Numbered from the stretch's first letter, positions 42,901-51,165 are shown. The stretch: DNA of 64,000 nt from Xiheimicrobium sp033763395 (GCA_033763395.1 JANRKQ010000150.1:62001-126000), one strand, 5' to 3'. The notes: generated by a model from the sequence alone, not told the origin. Translations and numbers: made by a program.

Positions 42901-44515
42901 CAACGGCGACGGGCGCCGCGACCTGCTGGTGGGCAGCAGCGACGTGCGCATCTTCCCTTCCCTCGCCGGCGGCATGTTCGGCGCGCCGCAGACGATCGGC
43001 CTGACGTCGACCAGCACCAACCCGCTCGGAGTGCAGCTCGCCGACGTGCTGGGTGACTCGCGGCCCGACGTCGTGCTCCAGAGCGGCACGAGCATCATCT
43101 CGGTGACGAACGAGAACGGCTCGTTTGGCCTGGCCCAGGGCGTGAGCGTGCCGATGGCCGAGCGGGTGGTGTCGGGCGATCTCAATGGTGACGGCCTGAC
43201 GGACGCGGTGGTCACGCCGGCCATCTCGGCCTCGATGACAGCGTCGGTCTTCTTCGCAGCCGACGGCGGCACCTTCGTGCCGGGCCCGACCGTGGCCGTG
43301 CGCAGTGATCGGGTCGCCATCGCGCGGCTCAACGCAGACACCGTGTTCGATCTCGTCAGCATCGGCATCGGCCCGGACGCCGGCGTGGTGGACGCGGGGT
43401 TGCCCGCGGGCCTGCCGAACTACCGGCTGGCCGACTCGACAAACCCCACGGCGACGACGATTCGTGGCCGCCTCGAGGTGTTTCGGAACTCGCAGTGGGG
43501 CACGGTCTGCGACGACGGGTGGGATAGCCTGGACTCGCAGGTCGCCTGCCGCTCGCTCGGGTACTCGACGCTGGGGGCGTTCGAGTTCGACACCGTCGGG
43601 CCCAGCACGCTGCCCATCCAGATGGACGACGTGGCCTGCGTCGGGACCGAGCCCGAGCTGCTCATCTGCAGTCACATCACCAACCACAACTGCAGCCACA
43701 GCGAAGACGTCGGCATCGAGTGCTCCACCGTCGGGGCCGTGCCGTCTGCGCCAACCGTCGTCGAGGTGCGCTTTGGCGCCAGCAGTGGAGTGTTCTCGGC
43801 GCCGGTGCAGCTCTCGACCCCCACGCCTGCGACGCTGGTGGCCACGGGCGAGCTCGACGGAGACGCCAACGTCGACGTCATCGCGGCGACGGCGACGACG
43901 CTCCAGTGGTTCCGCAACAACGGCAACGGCACGTTCCAGGCGGCGCAGCAGGCGGCCACGCTCACCGGTGGCGCGAGCAGCCTCGGGGTCGCCGACCTCA
44001 ACAACGACGGCCGGCGCGATCTGCTGGTGGTCAACACCTCGTTCTCGACTGTCACGCCGTTCATCAACCTCGGCGGCGGCGGCTTCGCGCAGGGCACCGC
44101 CGTGACGGTGTCGGCCACCACGGGCTCGACGCTCGCGGTGGGCGACGTCAACAACGACAGCAAGGCCGACTTCGTCGTCGGGACGCGGGTCTACCGCGGC
44201 GATGGCTCCGGCGGCTTCATCTTCCAGGCGACGCTCCCTGCGATCCCGTCGCGGCTCGTGCTGTCGGATCTCGACAACGACGGCGCGCTCGATCTGGCGG
44301 CCGGGGGGAGCGCCAGCTCGGTGTTGAGCCTGTTGCGTGGAGACACCCTGTCGTCGTCGGGCTTCGTGACGACCGCCACCAGCGTGAGCCTCGGCGCCCC
44401 GGTGGCCGATGTCGCGCCGGCCTCGCTGAACGGGGACGCGCGGCGCGATCTCGTCATCCTCCAGGGGAACGCGGGTGCGCGCTTCCTCGCGGGGCTGCCC
44501 GGCGTGTGTCGCTGA
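39986..44515 (+). CDS. Giant Cys-rich lipoprotein with FG-GAP/VCBS repeats and an SRCR domain (paralog B)
   Basis: This 1509-residue paralog of the preceding gene has the same domain order. The start is TTG 39986, chosen because GGGAG lies six bases upstream and the leader then aligns with paralog A. The signal peptide ends in lipobox LLVSC (Cys 20). Then come CGPTTCASGCCDANGEC, a Gly-rich linker, Cys-rich repeats (FHRCGNQCVSN types) and FG-GAP repeats from about 707 (DVNGDGRLDFV, DLTGDGRPEIV). The SRCR domain at about 1147-1251 is strikingly canonical: GRLEVFRNSQWGTVCDDGW, QVACRSLGY, MDDVACVGTEPELLIC and SEDVGIEC, six Cys as in group A. It is likely surface-exposed and disulfide-rich. Tandem duplication with paralog A is evident; ligands are unknown. 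Confidence 0.88.
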   Translation: MNLIRVVVLASVLPALLVSCTPPVRRCGPTTCASGCCDANGECQPGGSVAACGQRGDDCRTCGTGQACSAGQCIADNATGGGQAGGGGAGGGGAGGSAGGDADAGTPVTSCAQGLTLCGERCVNLRNDFAHCGACAQSCVGAQFCENATCQNLPANCSQTPCPTSYFCDTRTNRCAFGCQSNNNCGGGQLCDLSRNLCGCPPNTTLCGGNCIPISTVTACGSRCVDCTGVGGPNAVPTCNGGTCDFNCQAGFHRCGNQCVSNFATATCGQRCDACPAPGNAMATCDGTDCGLVCAAGFHRCGMDCVSDFDVATCGTSCSPCPTPANATSACMAPGAGLPPACDFACNAGFARCGGACVADSVTSCGPTCQTCTPPANATNPQCVAGQCQYTCASGFHQCGSQCVSDSSVLTCGTSCTPCPAPVNGAATCNGTTCGVQCNPGFHECNGQCVSNVSVATCGSRCTPCPDGPMGSNTTATCDGVSCGLRCASAATPNFCGGTCVADSITTCGPSCQTCAAPPNGATASCASGVCDFTCNAGFHRCGTQCVPDSSIDTCGLNCTPCGNGPANSVRTCTRASPTSPFVCGWDCAPGNNRCPVGGNTCVPNDYPLACGPTCAACTSANANERGVCTGAGICSTACVTSCGGQCVNTQTSLSHCGACNTSCGSSDRCSEGQCRPLCASGISFASSLQTFNAFTSVSFPFLLVDVNGDGRLDFVSTETSILYVRLGQASGGISPTTFTSTSLSITPSFLVAGDLTGDGRPEIVAIGTSSTASILRNSGTGTFVQYTVTANPLAFVTPSTVTIGEFTGAPPQDVLFGFNVTTNTQAAILWPSSAVSSANPLSTGATANIGIASISNLRAADVNNDGNSDVVATAAASAVFVFPGTGMAATPFNTLAAQSIQLPGGAVFPTGAFPLQAGDVTGDNVPDVVVASTTGLSNEVRVLPLTSSFTFGTPSSLGVPAAVRSLSLGDINGDGRRDLLVGSSDVRIFPSLAGGMFGAPQTIGLTSTSTNPLGVQLADVLGDSRPDVVLQSGTSIISVTNENGSFGLAQGVSVPMAERVVSGDLNGDGLTDAVVTPAISASMTASVFFAADGGTFVPGPTVAVRSDRVAIARLNADTVFDLVSIGIGPDAGVVDAGLPAGLPNYRLADSTNPTATTIRGRLEVFRNSQWGTVCDDGWDSLDSQVACRSLGYSTLGAFEFDTVGPSTLPIQMDDVACVGTEPELLICSHITNHNCSHSEDVGIECSTVGAVPSAPTVVEVRFGASSGVFSAPVQLSTPTPATLVATGELDGDANVDVIAATATTLQWFRNNGNGTFQAAQQAATLTGGASSLGVADLNNDGRRDLLVVNTSFSTVTPFINLGGGGFAQGTAVTVSATTGSTLAVGDVNNDSKADFVVGTRVYRGDGSGGFIFQATLPAIPSRLVLSDLDNDGALDLAAGGSASSVLSLLRGDTLSSSGFVTTATSVSLGAPVADVAPASLNGDARRDLVILQGNAGARFLAGLPGVCR

Positions 44516-44618
44516 GCGGCGTGGGGATCTTCGCCCCGCGGAGTGAACTGCCTCGAGGCGGACCTGGCGGAGCGCCCGCGGTGTTCAACGGCGCTGGGCT
44601 TCGACGGAGGCTGCTCGC

Positions 44619-45257
44619 GTGGCGACGCTGCTGCTCTCGCTGGTGATCTTCTCGCAGGCCGACGCTGGCGTCCCAGCGGGTTCACCTCGGGGTGACGGCG
44701 CCATGTCGACCGCATCCCCCCGACCCGTCGGCGCGGGCCTCGACGCTGCGCTCGCGCTCCTCGGGTCCCCGTACACCTGGGGTGGGCGGCTGCGGGGACG
44801 CCAGGGGCTCGACTGCATGGGCGTGGTGCTGGCGGCGGCCGAGCGGGCCTCGGGGTGCGGCTGGCGCTCGTACTCCGTGAAGCCCACCGAGCTCGTCGCG
44901 CAGCGCGTCTGGGGCGCGCCCGTCGAGGGCCTCGCACCCGTGGCCACCGACGCCCTCGACGTCACCCGGCTCGAGCGTGGAGACGTCTTGCTCCTCGTCG
45001 GCCCGACCCCCAACCCCGCGGAGCCGCCCATCGGCCGCCTCGCCGACGTCGACGTGTGGGTGTGGCACGTGGGGCTGTCGCTCGGCGCGGGCAGGGCGCT
45101 GTTCGGCGATCACCACGCCGGGGCGACCGTCGAGGAGCCGCTGGTGCCCTACCTGCAGCGCTTCCGCTCGGAGTACTCGGGCCTCTTCGTGCTGCGAGGC
45201 CCCGCCACCCGGCCGAGCCGATGCCGAACCCACGCGCCGCTCGGCCAAACGATGTGA
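44619..45257 (+). CDS. NlpC/P60-like cysteine peptidase-fold protein, exported
   Basis: This 212-residue protein has a signal-like N-terminus (ATLLLSLVIFSQADAG). The family pattern is YTWGGRLRGRQGLDCMGVVLA, where D-C-M-G matches D-C-S-G of NlpC/P60 with the catalytic Cys. VDVWVWHVGLSLG carries the probable catalytic His, and a GDHHAG segment follows. Members cleave peptidoglycan stem peptides or act on other amide bonds. GTG start with GGAGG eight bases upstream. It is convergent with the small gene at 45261, with only a few bases between. It forms a local cell-wall group with the amidase genes to the right. Confidence 0.8.
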   Translation: MATLLLSLVIFSQADAGVPAGSPRGDGAMSTASPRPVGAGLDAALALLGSPYTWGGRLRGRQGLDCMGVVLAAAERASGCGWRSYSVKPTELVAQRVWGAPVEGLAPVATDALDVTRLERGDVLLLVGPTPNPAEPPIGRLADVDVWVWHVGLSLGAGRALFGDHHAGATVEEPLVPYLQRFRSEYSGLFVLRGPATRPSRCRTHAPLGQTM

Positions 45258-45260
45258 GCC

Positions 45261-45590
45261 CTACGAGATCGCCTCGTGCTCGTCGGTCGAGATCTCCTCG
45301 TCCTTCGAGTCTCCCAGGGCTGGCACCTCCACCGCCGTCGCCAGGTGCGACTTGAGCCGGTCTGGCAGCACCTCGTCCCACACGCCCATGAGGGGTCGAC
45401 CAAGCTCGCGCAGGGCCACCACCATCACCTCGGCGACCGCGTTGCGCACCAGGGCGGCAGCCTGCGGCGAGTCGTGCTGCTCAGCCCAGGCCACCAGCGC
45501 GCTCACATCAGACAGCAGCTGCTGGAGCGTCGACGACACCTGCGTCGCCGTCTCCTTCCGGAGCGGCGCGAACGTCACCTCATCAGCCAT
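45261..45590 (-). CDS. Small acidic protein of unknown function
   Basis: This 109-residue soluble protein is mainly helical (VSSTLQQLLSDVSALVAWAE and AALVRNAVAEVMVVALREL) and ends in an acidic tail (DSKDEEISTDEHEAIS). There is no signal peptide, membrane segment or Cys. I do not recognise it. It is 54 bp downstream of the CHAP-like gene on the same strand and may be its partner, for example a chaperone or immunity-type protein, but nothing in the sequence proves that. No clear ribosome site precedes the ATG. Confidence 0.55.
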   Translation of the reverse strand: MADEVTFAPLRKETATQVSSTLQQLLSDVSALVAWAEQHDSPQAAALVRNAVAEVMVVALRELGRPLMGVWDEVLPDRLKSHLATAVEVPALGDSKDEEISTDEHEAIS

Positions 45591-45644
45591 GGGTGCACTT
45601 TTGCATGGGGGGCGGCCTCGCGCACTTCCAGTGACGCTCGTCGC

Positions 45645-46598
45645 TCACGGGTGCGCGAAGCAGTCGATGGCTGCGACGCCGAACATGTCCTTCGTGGCGA
45701 TGTGGTTGCCCCGCTTGAGTGCCGCCCCGGAGAGGAGCGGGCGGAGCTGCGGCTGTTGGGGCGCGACGATGGCGATGTGCTTGAGGCGCACCTCGCGGGG
45801 AATCGCCACGACGAGGTACCCGGCTTCGGCGGCCTCGAAGATCGACGCGTCGGTGACCCGCGACCAGCCGCGCATGGGCCCCTCGTGCCTCAGCCAGTCG
45901 ACCGTCTGCGCCAGCGTCAGCTCGCGCGCGCCGACGAAGTGGGGGATCTCGCAGCTCATCGCACGGCTGACGTCCCAGACGAAGATGTGGCCGCGCGGCT
46001 TGCCTGGGGCGTCGTCGGCGTAGCGGGGGTTCGCGGCGACGGCGAACTGCGCCAGCACGAGCTCGAGCTGCTCCCGCGACCGTTTCCCCTCGCGGCTCTG
46101 GATCGGCGCCTTCACCGCCTTCCACACGTCGCGCCCGACAAGATCGGGGTGTGGCGTCTCGCCGTCGGGCTCGTACTCGCTCGTGGCCTCGGGCTCTTCG
46201 ACCGCCTTGAGCGTGCCCGAGTCGGTGCCGAGCAGGCTCGAGCGCTTTCGCTGCATGGCGCCCGACGCGAACTGCGAGCCCATGAAGTCTTTCTGCACGG
46301 TGGTGAGGCCTGCCGGGCGTGCCGCCTCGCCTGCGACGGGAGGCGGAGGTGCCGAGGGCGCGGGGGCACCATGACCTGCCGGGGCCGCGTGGGCCGGCGC
46401 TCCGGCCGGAGGCGCCGCCGTCGTCGCCGCGGGCTTCGGCGGGGCCTCACCGAGCATGGGCATGGCGCCCGTCGTGGTGCGCGCCGGCTGGGCGGGGATC
46501 TGTCCCGTCGGCCGCCGCCCGCCATCGTCCGAGCCGAGATCGAACGCCGACTTCGCCTGCGCCGGCCGGCCGTGCTGGTCCTTGGGAGGAGGAGCCAT
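45645..46598 (-). CDS. CHAP/amidase-like protein with proline-rich N-terminus, catalytic Cys apparently absent
   Basis: This is a protein of about 317 residues. The first 100 residues are Pro/Ala/Gly-rich and probably disordered; no signal peptide is present. The C-terminal 150 residues follow a CHAP-type amidase pattern: HIFVWDVSRAM where family members have a Cys-Asn before FVxDV, then EIPHFVGARELTLAQTVDWL, WSRVTDASIFEAAEAGYLVV and the His strand LKHIAIVAP. The expected Cys position is Gly (RGHIFVWDV), so it may be an inactive relative or a different family; a nearby SCEIP Cys is an alternative nucleophile. It has an effector-like look, cytosolic with a disordered leader, but no secretion genes are nearby. 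ATG 46598 is used; 46646 is also possible. Confidence 0.55.
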   Translation of the reverse strand: MAPPPKDQHGRPAQAKSAFDLGSDDGGRRPTGQIPAQPARTTTGAMPMLGEAPPKPAATTAAPPAGAPAHAAPAGHGAPAPSAPPPPVAGEAARPAGLTTVQKDFMGSQFASGAMQRKRSSLLGTDSGTLKAVEEPEATSEYEPDGETPHPDLVGRDVWKAVKAPIQSREGKRSREQLELVLAQFAVAANPRYADDAPGKPRGHIFVWDVSRAMSCEIPHFVGARELTLAQTVDWLRHEGPMRGWSRVTDASIFEAAEAGYLVVAIPREVRLKHIAIVAPQQPQLRPLLSGAALKRGNHIATKDMFGVAAIDCFAHP

Positions 46599-46701
46599 AG
46601 GGTGCGCGAGTGTAACCGCGCCTGCGCGGCCGGTGGCAATCACCATCGCCTGAAGCCGGCTCCATGGGCGCGCGACGGTGAGTGAGGCTGATCAGCGCGA
46701 C

Positions 46702-46736
46702 CCGCCATCGTCGACGTCGGCTGCGGCGGTTTTTTT
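46702..46736 (+). terminator. Terminator-like hairpin with T7 tract upstream of the amidase gene
   Basis: A GC-rich imperfect stem (CCGCC with GGCGG outside, further pairs GTCG with CGGC inside) is followed directly by seven T residues on the plus strand. There is no plus-strand gene upstream for 1.4 kb, so it may act in the amidase leader as an attenuator, or it may stop antisense transcripts. The structure is imperfect. Confidence 0.4.
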
Positions 46737-46784
46737 GCGGGCGTGTGTGTGCCGTGGTCACATCATCAGGCCTGTAGCGAGCCC

Positions 46785-48461
46785 ATGCTGATCCGTTCGA
46801 CGCTGATCATCGCCTGTCTCACCGCGCTGTCCGCCAGCGCTGGCAAGCCCGTGGCCGACGAGGCCTACGAGTCGGCGAAGGCCGAGTACACGAAGCTCAA
46901 GAAGGACGAGGCGCGTCGCGCGCTGCGGCACCACTGGCTGAACGTGGGCAAGCGCTTCGACGCCGTCGCGACGAAGTACCCGAAGACGGAGCGCGCGCCC
47001 GAGGCCCTCTTCATGGCCGGCCAGCTCTACGGCGATCTCTCTCGCCTGTCCCAGAACGCCGACGACGTGGCGATGGCGGAGCGCGCCTGGCGAAAGCTGG
47101 TGGACGGCTGGCCGAAGCACCGGCTCACCGACGACGCCGCGCTCGGGCTCGCGCGCCTGCTCGCCGATCGAAAGGGTGACGTGAAGGCGGCGCGCAAGCT
47201 GCTCGACGCGACGCTCCCCAACGCGAACGACAAGAAGAAGGACATGACCCGGCTCCTCGCGTCGCTGCCGGTGCCGGTCGAGCCGAAGCCGAAGAAGACC
47301 GAGAAGGAGCTCAAGGTGCCGAAGCCGGCGCCGCTCGAGAAGGTCGAGGCGCGCACGCTGGGCCACGGAGCGCCCCCCAAACCGGTCGACGACGACTCGC
47401 CCGAGGCGCCCGACGCCGACGCGCCGGCGAGGAAGGTGTCAGCGCTCGCCGAGGCGCTGCGGAAGCTCCACGAGAGCCCGCCGACGCCGGCGCCGAACCC
47501 CGAACGTGCCGAGGAGGTGCCGGTCGCCCAGGCCCGGCGCCTGCCGCCTCCGCCACGGGTCGACGTCGAACCGCCTGCGCCCCTCGCCGAGGCTGGTGAC
47601 GAGGCGGCGGTCGTCGAGCCAGGCGAGTCGTCGGTGGTGGCGTCGCTCCAGGAGCGGCTGCGCGACGTGCGCGTGGGCGCCCGCGCGACGGATCCAGACG
47701 CGAAGTCCCGCCTCGCCGCGCTCGCCCGGCACCAGCAGACCGACGAGCTGTCGCTGGCCCAGCAGCTGGGCCTCAAGGTACGTCGCGTGGTGATCGACGC
47801 CGGCCATGGCGGCCACGACACCGGTGCCATCGGCCCCACCGGCGTCCGCGAGAAGGACGTGGCGCTCGCCGTCACCCAGAAGCTCAAGACGAAGCTCGAG
47901 GCGCTCGGCCTCGAGGTGGTGCTGACCCGCGACGACGACACCTTCATCGCGCTCGACGAGCGCACGCGCATCGCCAACCGGGAGCACGGCGATCTCTTCA
48001 TCTCGATTCACTGCAACGCGGCGCCGTCGAAGTCGCTGCGCGGCGTCGAGACCTACACGCTCAACACCTCGAGCAACCGCTACTCGGTGCGGCTGGCCGC
48101 CCGCGAGAACGCCACCACCGAGCGCGGCATCAACGATCTCCAGTACATCCTCGCGGACCTCGCGACCAAGGCGAACACCGGTGAGTCGCAGCGGCTCGCC
48201 GATCGCGTGCAGCGGTCGATCGTCCGCGGCCTGTCGAAGGACTACAAGGGCATTCGGGATCTCGGCACGAAAGAGGCGCTCTTCGTCGTCCTCCTCGGCG
48301 CGAAGATGCCGTCGATCCTCGTCGAGACCTCGTTCCTCTCGAACCCCGAGGACGAGCAGCGGCTGGCGAGCGAGGCGTACCAGGAAGCGCTGGCCGATCA
48401 GATCGCCGAGGCCGTCGACGGCTTCCTCGACGAGCGGAACAAGGTCGCGCAGGTCGACTGA
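46785..48461 (+). CDS. N-acetylmuramoyl-L-alanine amidase (AmiC/Amidase_3) with TPR-like N-terminus
   Basis: This 558-residue exported zinc amidase cleaves the bond between MurNAc and the stem peptide during cell division or wall turnover. After a signal peptide (IRSTLIIACLTALSASAG) comes a TPR-like helical region (about 25-150, LFMAGQLYGDLSRLSQN). A Pro/Glu/Ala-rich linker follows (about 165-300). The Amidase_3 domain starts near residue 330: VVIDAGHGGHDTGAIG (zinc His), GVREKDVAL (zinc Glu), SIHCNA (zinc His) and ILVETSFLSNPED (catalytic Glu). All ligands are intact. The long central linker is unusual next to E. coli AmiC, where an AMIN domain is found. ATG 46785. Confidence 0.92.
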   Translation: MLIRSTLIIACLTALSASAGKPVADEAYESAKAEYTKLKKDEARRALRHHWLNVGKRFDAVATKYPKTERAPEALFMAGQLYGDLSRLSQNADDVAMAERAWRKLVDGWPKHRLTDDAALGLARLLADRKGDVKAARKLLDATLPNANDKKKDMTRLLASLPVPVEPKPKKTEKELKVPKPAPLEKVEARTLGHGAPPKPVDDDSPEAPDADAPARKVSALAEALRKLHESPPTPAPNPERAEEVPVAQARRLPPPPRVDVEPPAPLAEAGDEAAVVEPGESSVVASLQERLRDVRVGARATDPDAKSRLAALARHQQTDELSLAQQLGLKVRRVVIDAGHGGHDTGAIGPTGVREKDVALAVTQKLKTKLEALGLEVVLTRDDDTFIALDERTRIANREHGDLFISIHCNAAPSKSLRGVETYTLNTSSNRYSVRLAARENATTERGINDLQYILADLATKANTGESQRLADRVQRSIVRGLSKDYKGIRDLGTKEALFVVLLGAKMPSILVETSFLSNPEDEQRLASEAYQEALADQIAEAVDGFLDERNKVAQVD

Positions 48462-48492
48462 GGCGCACGGCGCTGGGCTTGCGGCGTGACCT

Positions 48493-50772
48493 GTGGTTGT
48501 CAGCCGCCCCGTGAGACGGGTGCGCGCGCTCGAGGCGGTGTTCTTCGCGACGGGGTTCGCGTCGTTGCTGCTCCAGGTGGTGTGGCAGCGCCTCATCTCG
48601 CTCCATGCGGGCGTCGATCTCGTCGCGAGCACGACGGTGGTGGCGGCGTTCATGGCGGGCCTGGGCCTGGGCAACCTGCTCGGTGGCGCCCTCGCCGATC
48701 GACGGTCTCCGCGGGCCGTGCTCGGCCTGTACGCGGCCTCCGCGGCCCTCGTGGGCGTGTACGGCCTCATCAGCCCCGCGCTGCTGTACGACGGCTACCG
48801 CGCGGTGGCCCCGTCGCTGGCAGGGGTTGGCAGCACGTTCGCGTTCAACCTCGCGCTGCTGGCGGTGCCGACGACGCTGATGGGCGTGTCGATGCCGCTG
48901 CTCGCGCGGGGCGTGGTGACGACGGTGGACGAGGCCGCGCACCGGCTCGGGCGGCTCTACGCCATCAACACGCTCGGCGCGGCGCTGGGCGCTGGGGTGT
49001 CCGGCTGGTACCTGCTGGGCACGTTCGGCTTCGTCAGCAGCATCCGGCTGGCGTCGGCCTGCTACCTGCTGGCCTCGGTGGTCGCCGTGGGGTTGTGGCG
49101 CGTGGCGGCACCAGACGCGAAGGGCGGCCCCGTGGAGCTCGCCCCGGCGCTCGAGCCGCGGGGCACCGACCCGGCCTGGCCCTGGTACGCCGCGTATGCC
49201 GTCACGGGCGCGGTCGCGCTGGGCCTCGAGGTGGTCTTCCTTCGGCTCGTCGACGCGCTGATGCGCTCCAACGCGTACACCTTCGCGCACGTGCTGACGC
49301 TGTACCTCGTCTGCTTCGCGCTCGGTTCGGCCGCCGGCGCGCGCGTGGTGAAGCCGGTCGAGCGCCCGGGGCAGACCTTCCTGCGGCTGCAGCTGGCGAT
49401 CGGCGCGACGGCGCTGCTCGGGCTCCTGCTCCTCGTGCACATGCCAGTGCCCCCCGTGCGCGCGATGTTCGAGAGCTACTTCGCCTCAGACGGGTACCTC
49501 TCCACGGGGCCGGCCATGCCCGAGACGGCGCGCGCGGCCGCGAAGCTCGTCTTCGTCTACGCGCTGGGGCCGGTGACGGTGATGGGGCTGCCGGTGTTCC
49601 TCATGGGGCTGGCGTACCCCTTCGTTCAGGCCGAGGTGTCGCGTGAGCTGTCGCGGCTCGGGCGGGGCACGGGCCGGCTGCTGTTCGCCAACATCGTGGG
49701 CAACGTCGCCGGCACGCTGCTGGTGAGCTTCGTGCTGCTCGACGCGCTGGGGAGCGCCGGCACGCTGCGGTTGCTCGCGGGCCTCAGCGTGGGCCTGGGC
49801 CTCGTCGGCGTGTGGCTCGGCCGTCAGTCACTCGCGGGTCGCCGCGTGGCGTGGAGCGCCGTCGCCGTCGTCGCGGTGGCCTGCGTCGCGGTGTTCCCGT
49901 CGAACGAGCGGCTCTGGCGGTTCTTCCACGCCGCCCCCGAGGGCGCGCTGGTGCTTGTCGAGGAGCGCGCCTGCGTCAACGCCTGGGTGACGAAGGAGCA
50001 GGGAGAGCAGGTGCTGTTCCTCAACGCCACCAGCCAGAACGGCTGGCCGTACGACGACTTTCACGTCGTCATCGGCATCGTGCCCTCGTTGGTCCACCCG
50101 TCACCGAAGCGGGCGCTGGCGGTCGGCCTCGGCGCTGGGAGCACCGCCTGGGGGTTGCTCCAGGACGAGCGCCTCGCGAGCGTCGAGTGCGTCGAGATCT
50201 GCGGCGGTGAGATCGATCTCGTCCGCCACCTCGCCACCGCGCGCGGCTCGGCCGAGAGCCGCCAGCTCCTGGAAGATCCGCGCTCTCACCTCATCGTCGG
50301 AGACGGCCGAAAGCACCTGCTCGCGGCGACGGACCCGTGGGACGTGATCACCGTCGACGCCATGCGGCCCAACGGCGCCTCGGCCGGCAACGTGTACAGC
50401 GAGGAGTTCTACGAGCTCGTCGCGGCGCACCTCGCGCCTGGCGGGCTGTTTGCGCAGTGGGTGCCGACGCCGCGGGTGCTCGAGACGGTGAAGCAGGTCT
50501 TCCCGCACGTCGTGGTGCTCGAGGTACCCGGCGGCCGAGGGGAGTTCCTGCTCGCGTCAGATGCCCCGGTGCCGATCGATCGGGCGAGCCTGGCAGAGCG
50601 GATCGCCGCGCGTGGGAGTGGCCTGCGGGAAGCGCAGCGCGCGTCGGTGCGGGCCTTCGTCGAAGGGGTGACGCCCCGGGTCGAGCGCGCCGGTGGGCCG
50701 AAGGCGGCGGTCGCGGAGACGGCCCTCAACTCGGATCTGTTTCCGCGCGACGAGTACTTCCTCAACCGCTGA
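48493..50772 (+). CDS. Membrane protein fused to a spermidine-synthase-like domain
   Basis: This 759-residue fusion has a first 470 residues of about ten to twelve membrane helices in an MFS-like pattern (FFATGFASLLLQVVWQRLI, GLGLGNLLGGALADR, RLYAINTLGAALGAGVSGWY). The remainder is a SpeE-type Rossmann domain (ALAVGLGAGSTAWGLL; DVITVDAMRPNGASAG; YSEEFYELVAAHLAPGGLFAQWVP). In true spermidine synthases the loop reads D-x-x-D-P; here it is DAMRP, so the second Asp is Arg and polyamine synthesis is doubtful. Such fusions are widespread and of unknown function. It starts at GTG 48493, 31 bp after the amidase. Confidence 0.85.
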   Translation: MVVSRPVRRVRALEAVFFATGFASLLLQVVWQRLISLHAGVDLVASTTVVAAFMAGLGLGNLLGGALADRRSPRAVLGLYAASAALVGVYGLISPALLYDGYRAVAPSLAGVGSTFAFNLALLAVPTTLMGVSMPLLARGVVTTVDEAAHRLGRLYAINTLGAALGAGVSGWYLLGTFGFVSSIRLASACYLLASVVAVGLWRVAAPDAKGGPVELAPALEPRGTDPAWPWYAAYAVTGAVALGLEVVFLRLVDALMRSNAYTFAHVLTLYLVCFALGSAAGARVVKPVERPGQTFLRLQLAIGATALLGLLLLVHMPVPPVRAMFESYFASDGYLSTGPAMPETARAAAKLVFVYALGPVTVMGLPVFLMGLAYPFVQAEVSRELSRLGRGTGRLLFANIVGNVAGTLLVSFVLLDALGSAGTLRLLAGLSVGLGLVGVWLGRQSLAGRRVAWSAVAVVAVACVAVFPSNERLWRFFHAAPEGALVLVEERACVNAWVTKEQGEQVLFLNATSQNGWPYDDFHVVIGIVPSLVHPSPKRALAVGLGAGSTAWGLLQDERLASVECVEICGGEIDLVRHLATARGSAESRQLLEDPRSHLIVGDGRKHLLAATDPWDVITVDAMRPNGASAGNVYSEEFYELVAAHLAPGGLFAQWVPTPRVLETVKQVFPHVVVLEVPGGRGEFLLASDAPVPIDRASLAERIAARGSGLREAQRASVRAFVEGVTPRVERAGGPKAAVAETALNSDLFPRDEYFLNR

Positions 50773-50826
50773 GGTGCGCGCAGCGGCGACCCGTGAGCCC
50801 CTCACGAGCGCGCGCAGCTGGGTCGG

Positions 50827-51165
50827 TCAGCGCACCCGGCCCGCGAGCGAGAAGATGGGCAGGTACATCGCGACGAGGAACACGCTCACGGTCGCGACCA
50901 GCAGCACGCAGCCCGCGACGATCCCGCCGACCAGCGTCTTGCGGCCAAGCGCGATCACCCCACAGGCCCCCGCGAGCGCGGCGGCGGGGCCGAACCACTG
51001 CGTCAGGAAGCCCCGGGTGAGCCAGGGCAGCTCGCCGCCGAGGTCCGCGAACATCGCCGCGAAGCGCGGGGCCACCAGCAGGCGCAGCACGAGGGCCGCG
51101 GCGACCGAGGTGACACCCAGGAGCGCTGCAGGAACGAGCGGCGGTGCTCGCTCTGGGGTCGTCAC
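50827..51165 (-). CDS. Small membrane protein with GspF-like LPWLTR motif
   Basis: This is a 112-residue protein with three likely helices (PAALLGVTSVAAALVLRLLV, GPAAALAGACGVIALG and GIVAGCVLLVATVSVFLVAM). The segment FADLGGELPWLTRGFLTQW resembles a motif of GspF/PilC domains (f.d.G.eLP.lTr), but the full domain is absent. It starts at GTG 51165, overlapping the stop of the upstream lipoprotein gene by 4 nt, so the two are translationally coupled. Its function is unknown. Confidence 0.6.
   Translation of the reverse strand: MTTPERAPPLVPAALLGVTSVAAALVLRLLVAPRFAAMFADLGGELPWLTRGFLTQWFGPAAALAGACGVIALGRKTLVGGIVAGCVLLVATVSVFLVAMYLPIFSLAGRVR

Noticed and set aside
40085..43699. 1204-codon minus-strand open frame opposite lipoprotein B
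   Set aside because: Same reason: an antisense shadow of repeats. Its presence opposite both paralogs follows from their sequence similarity.
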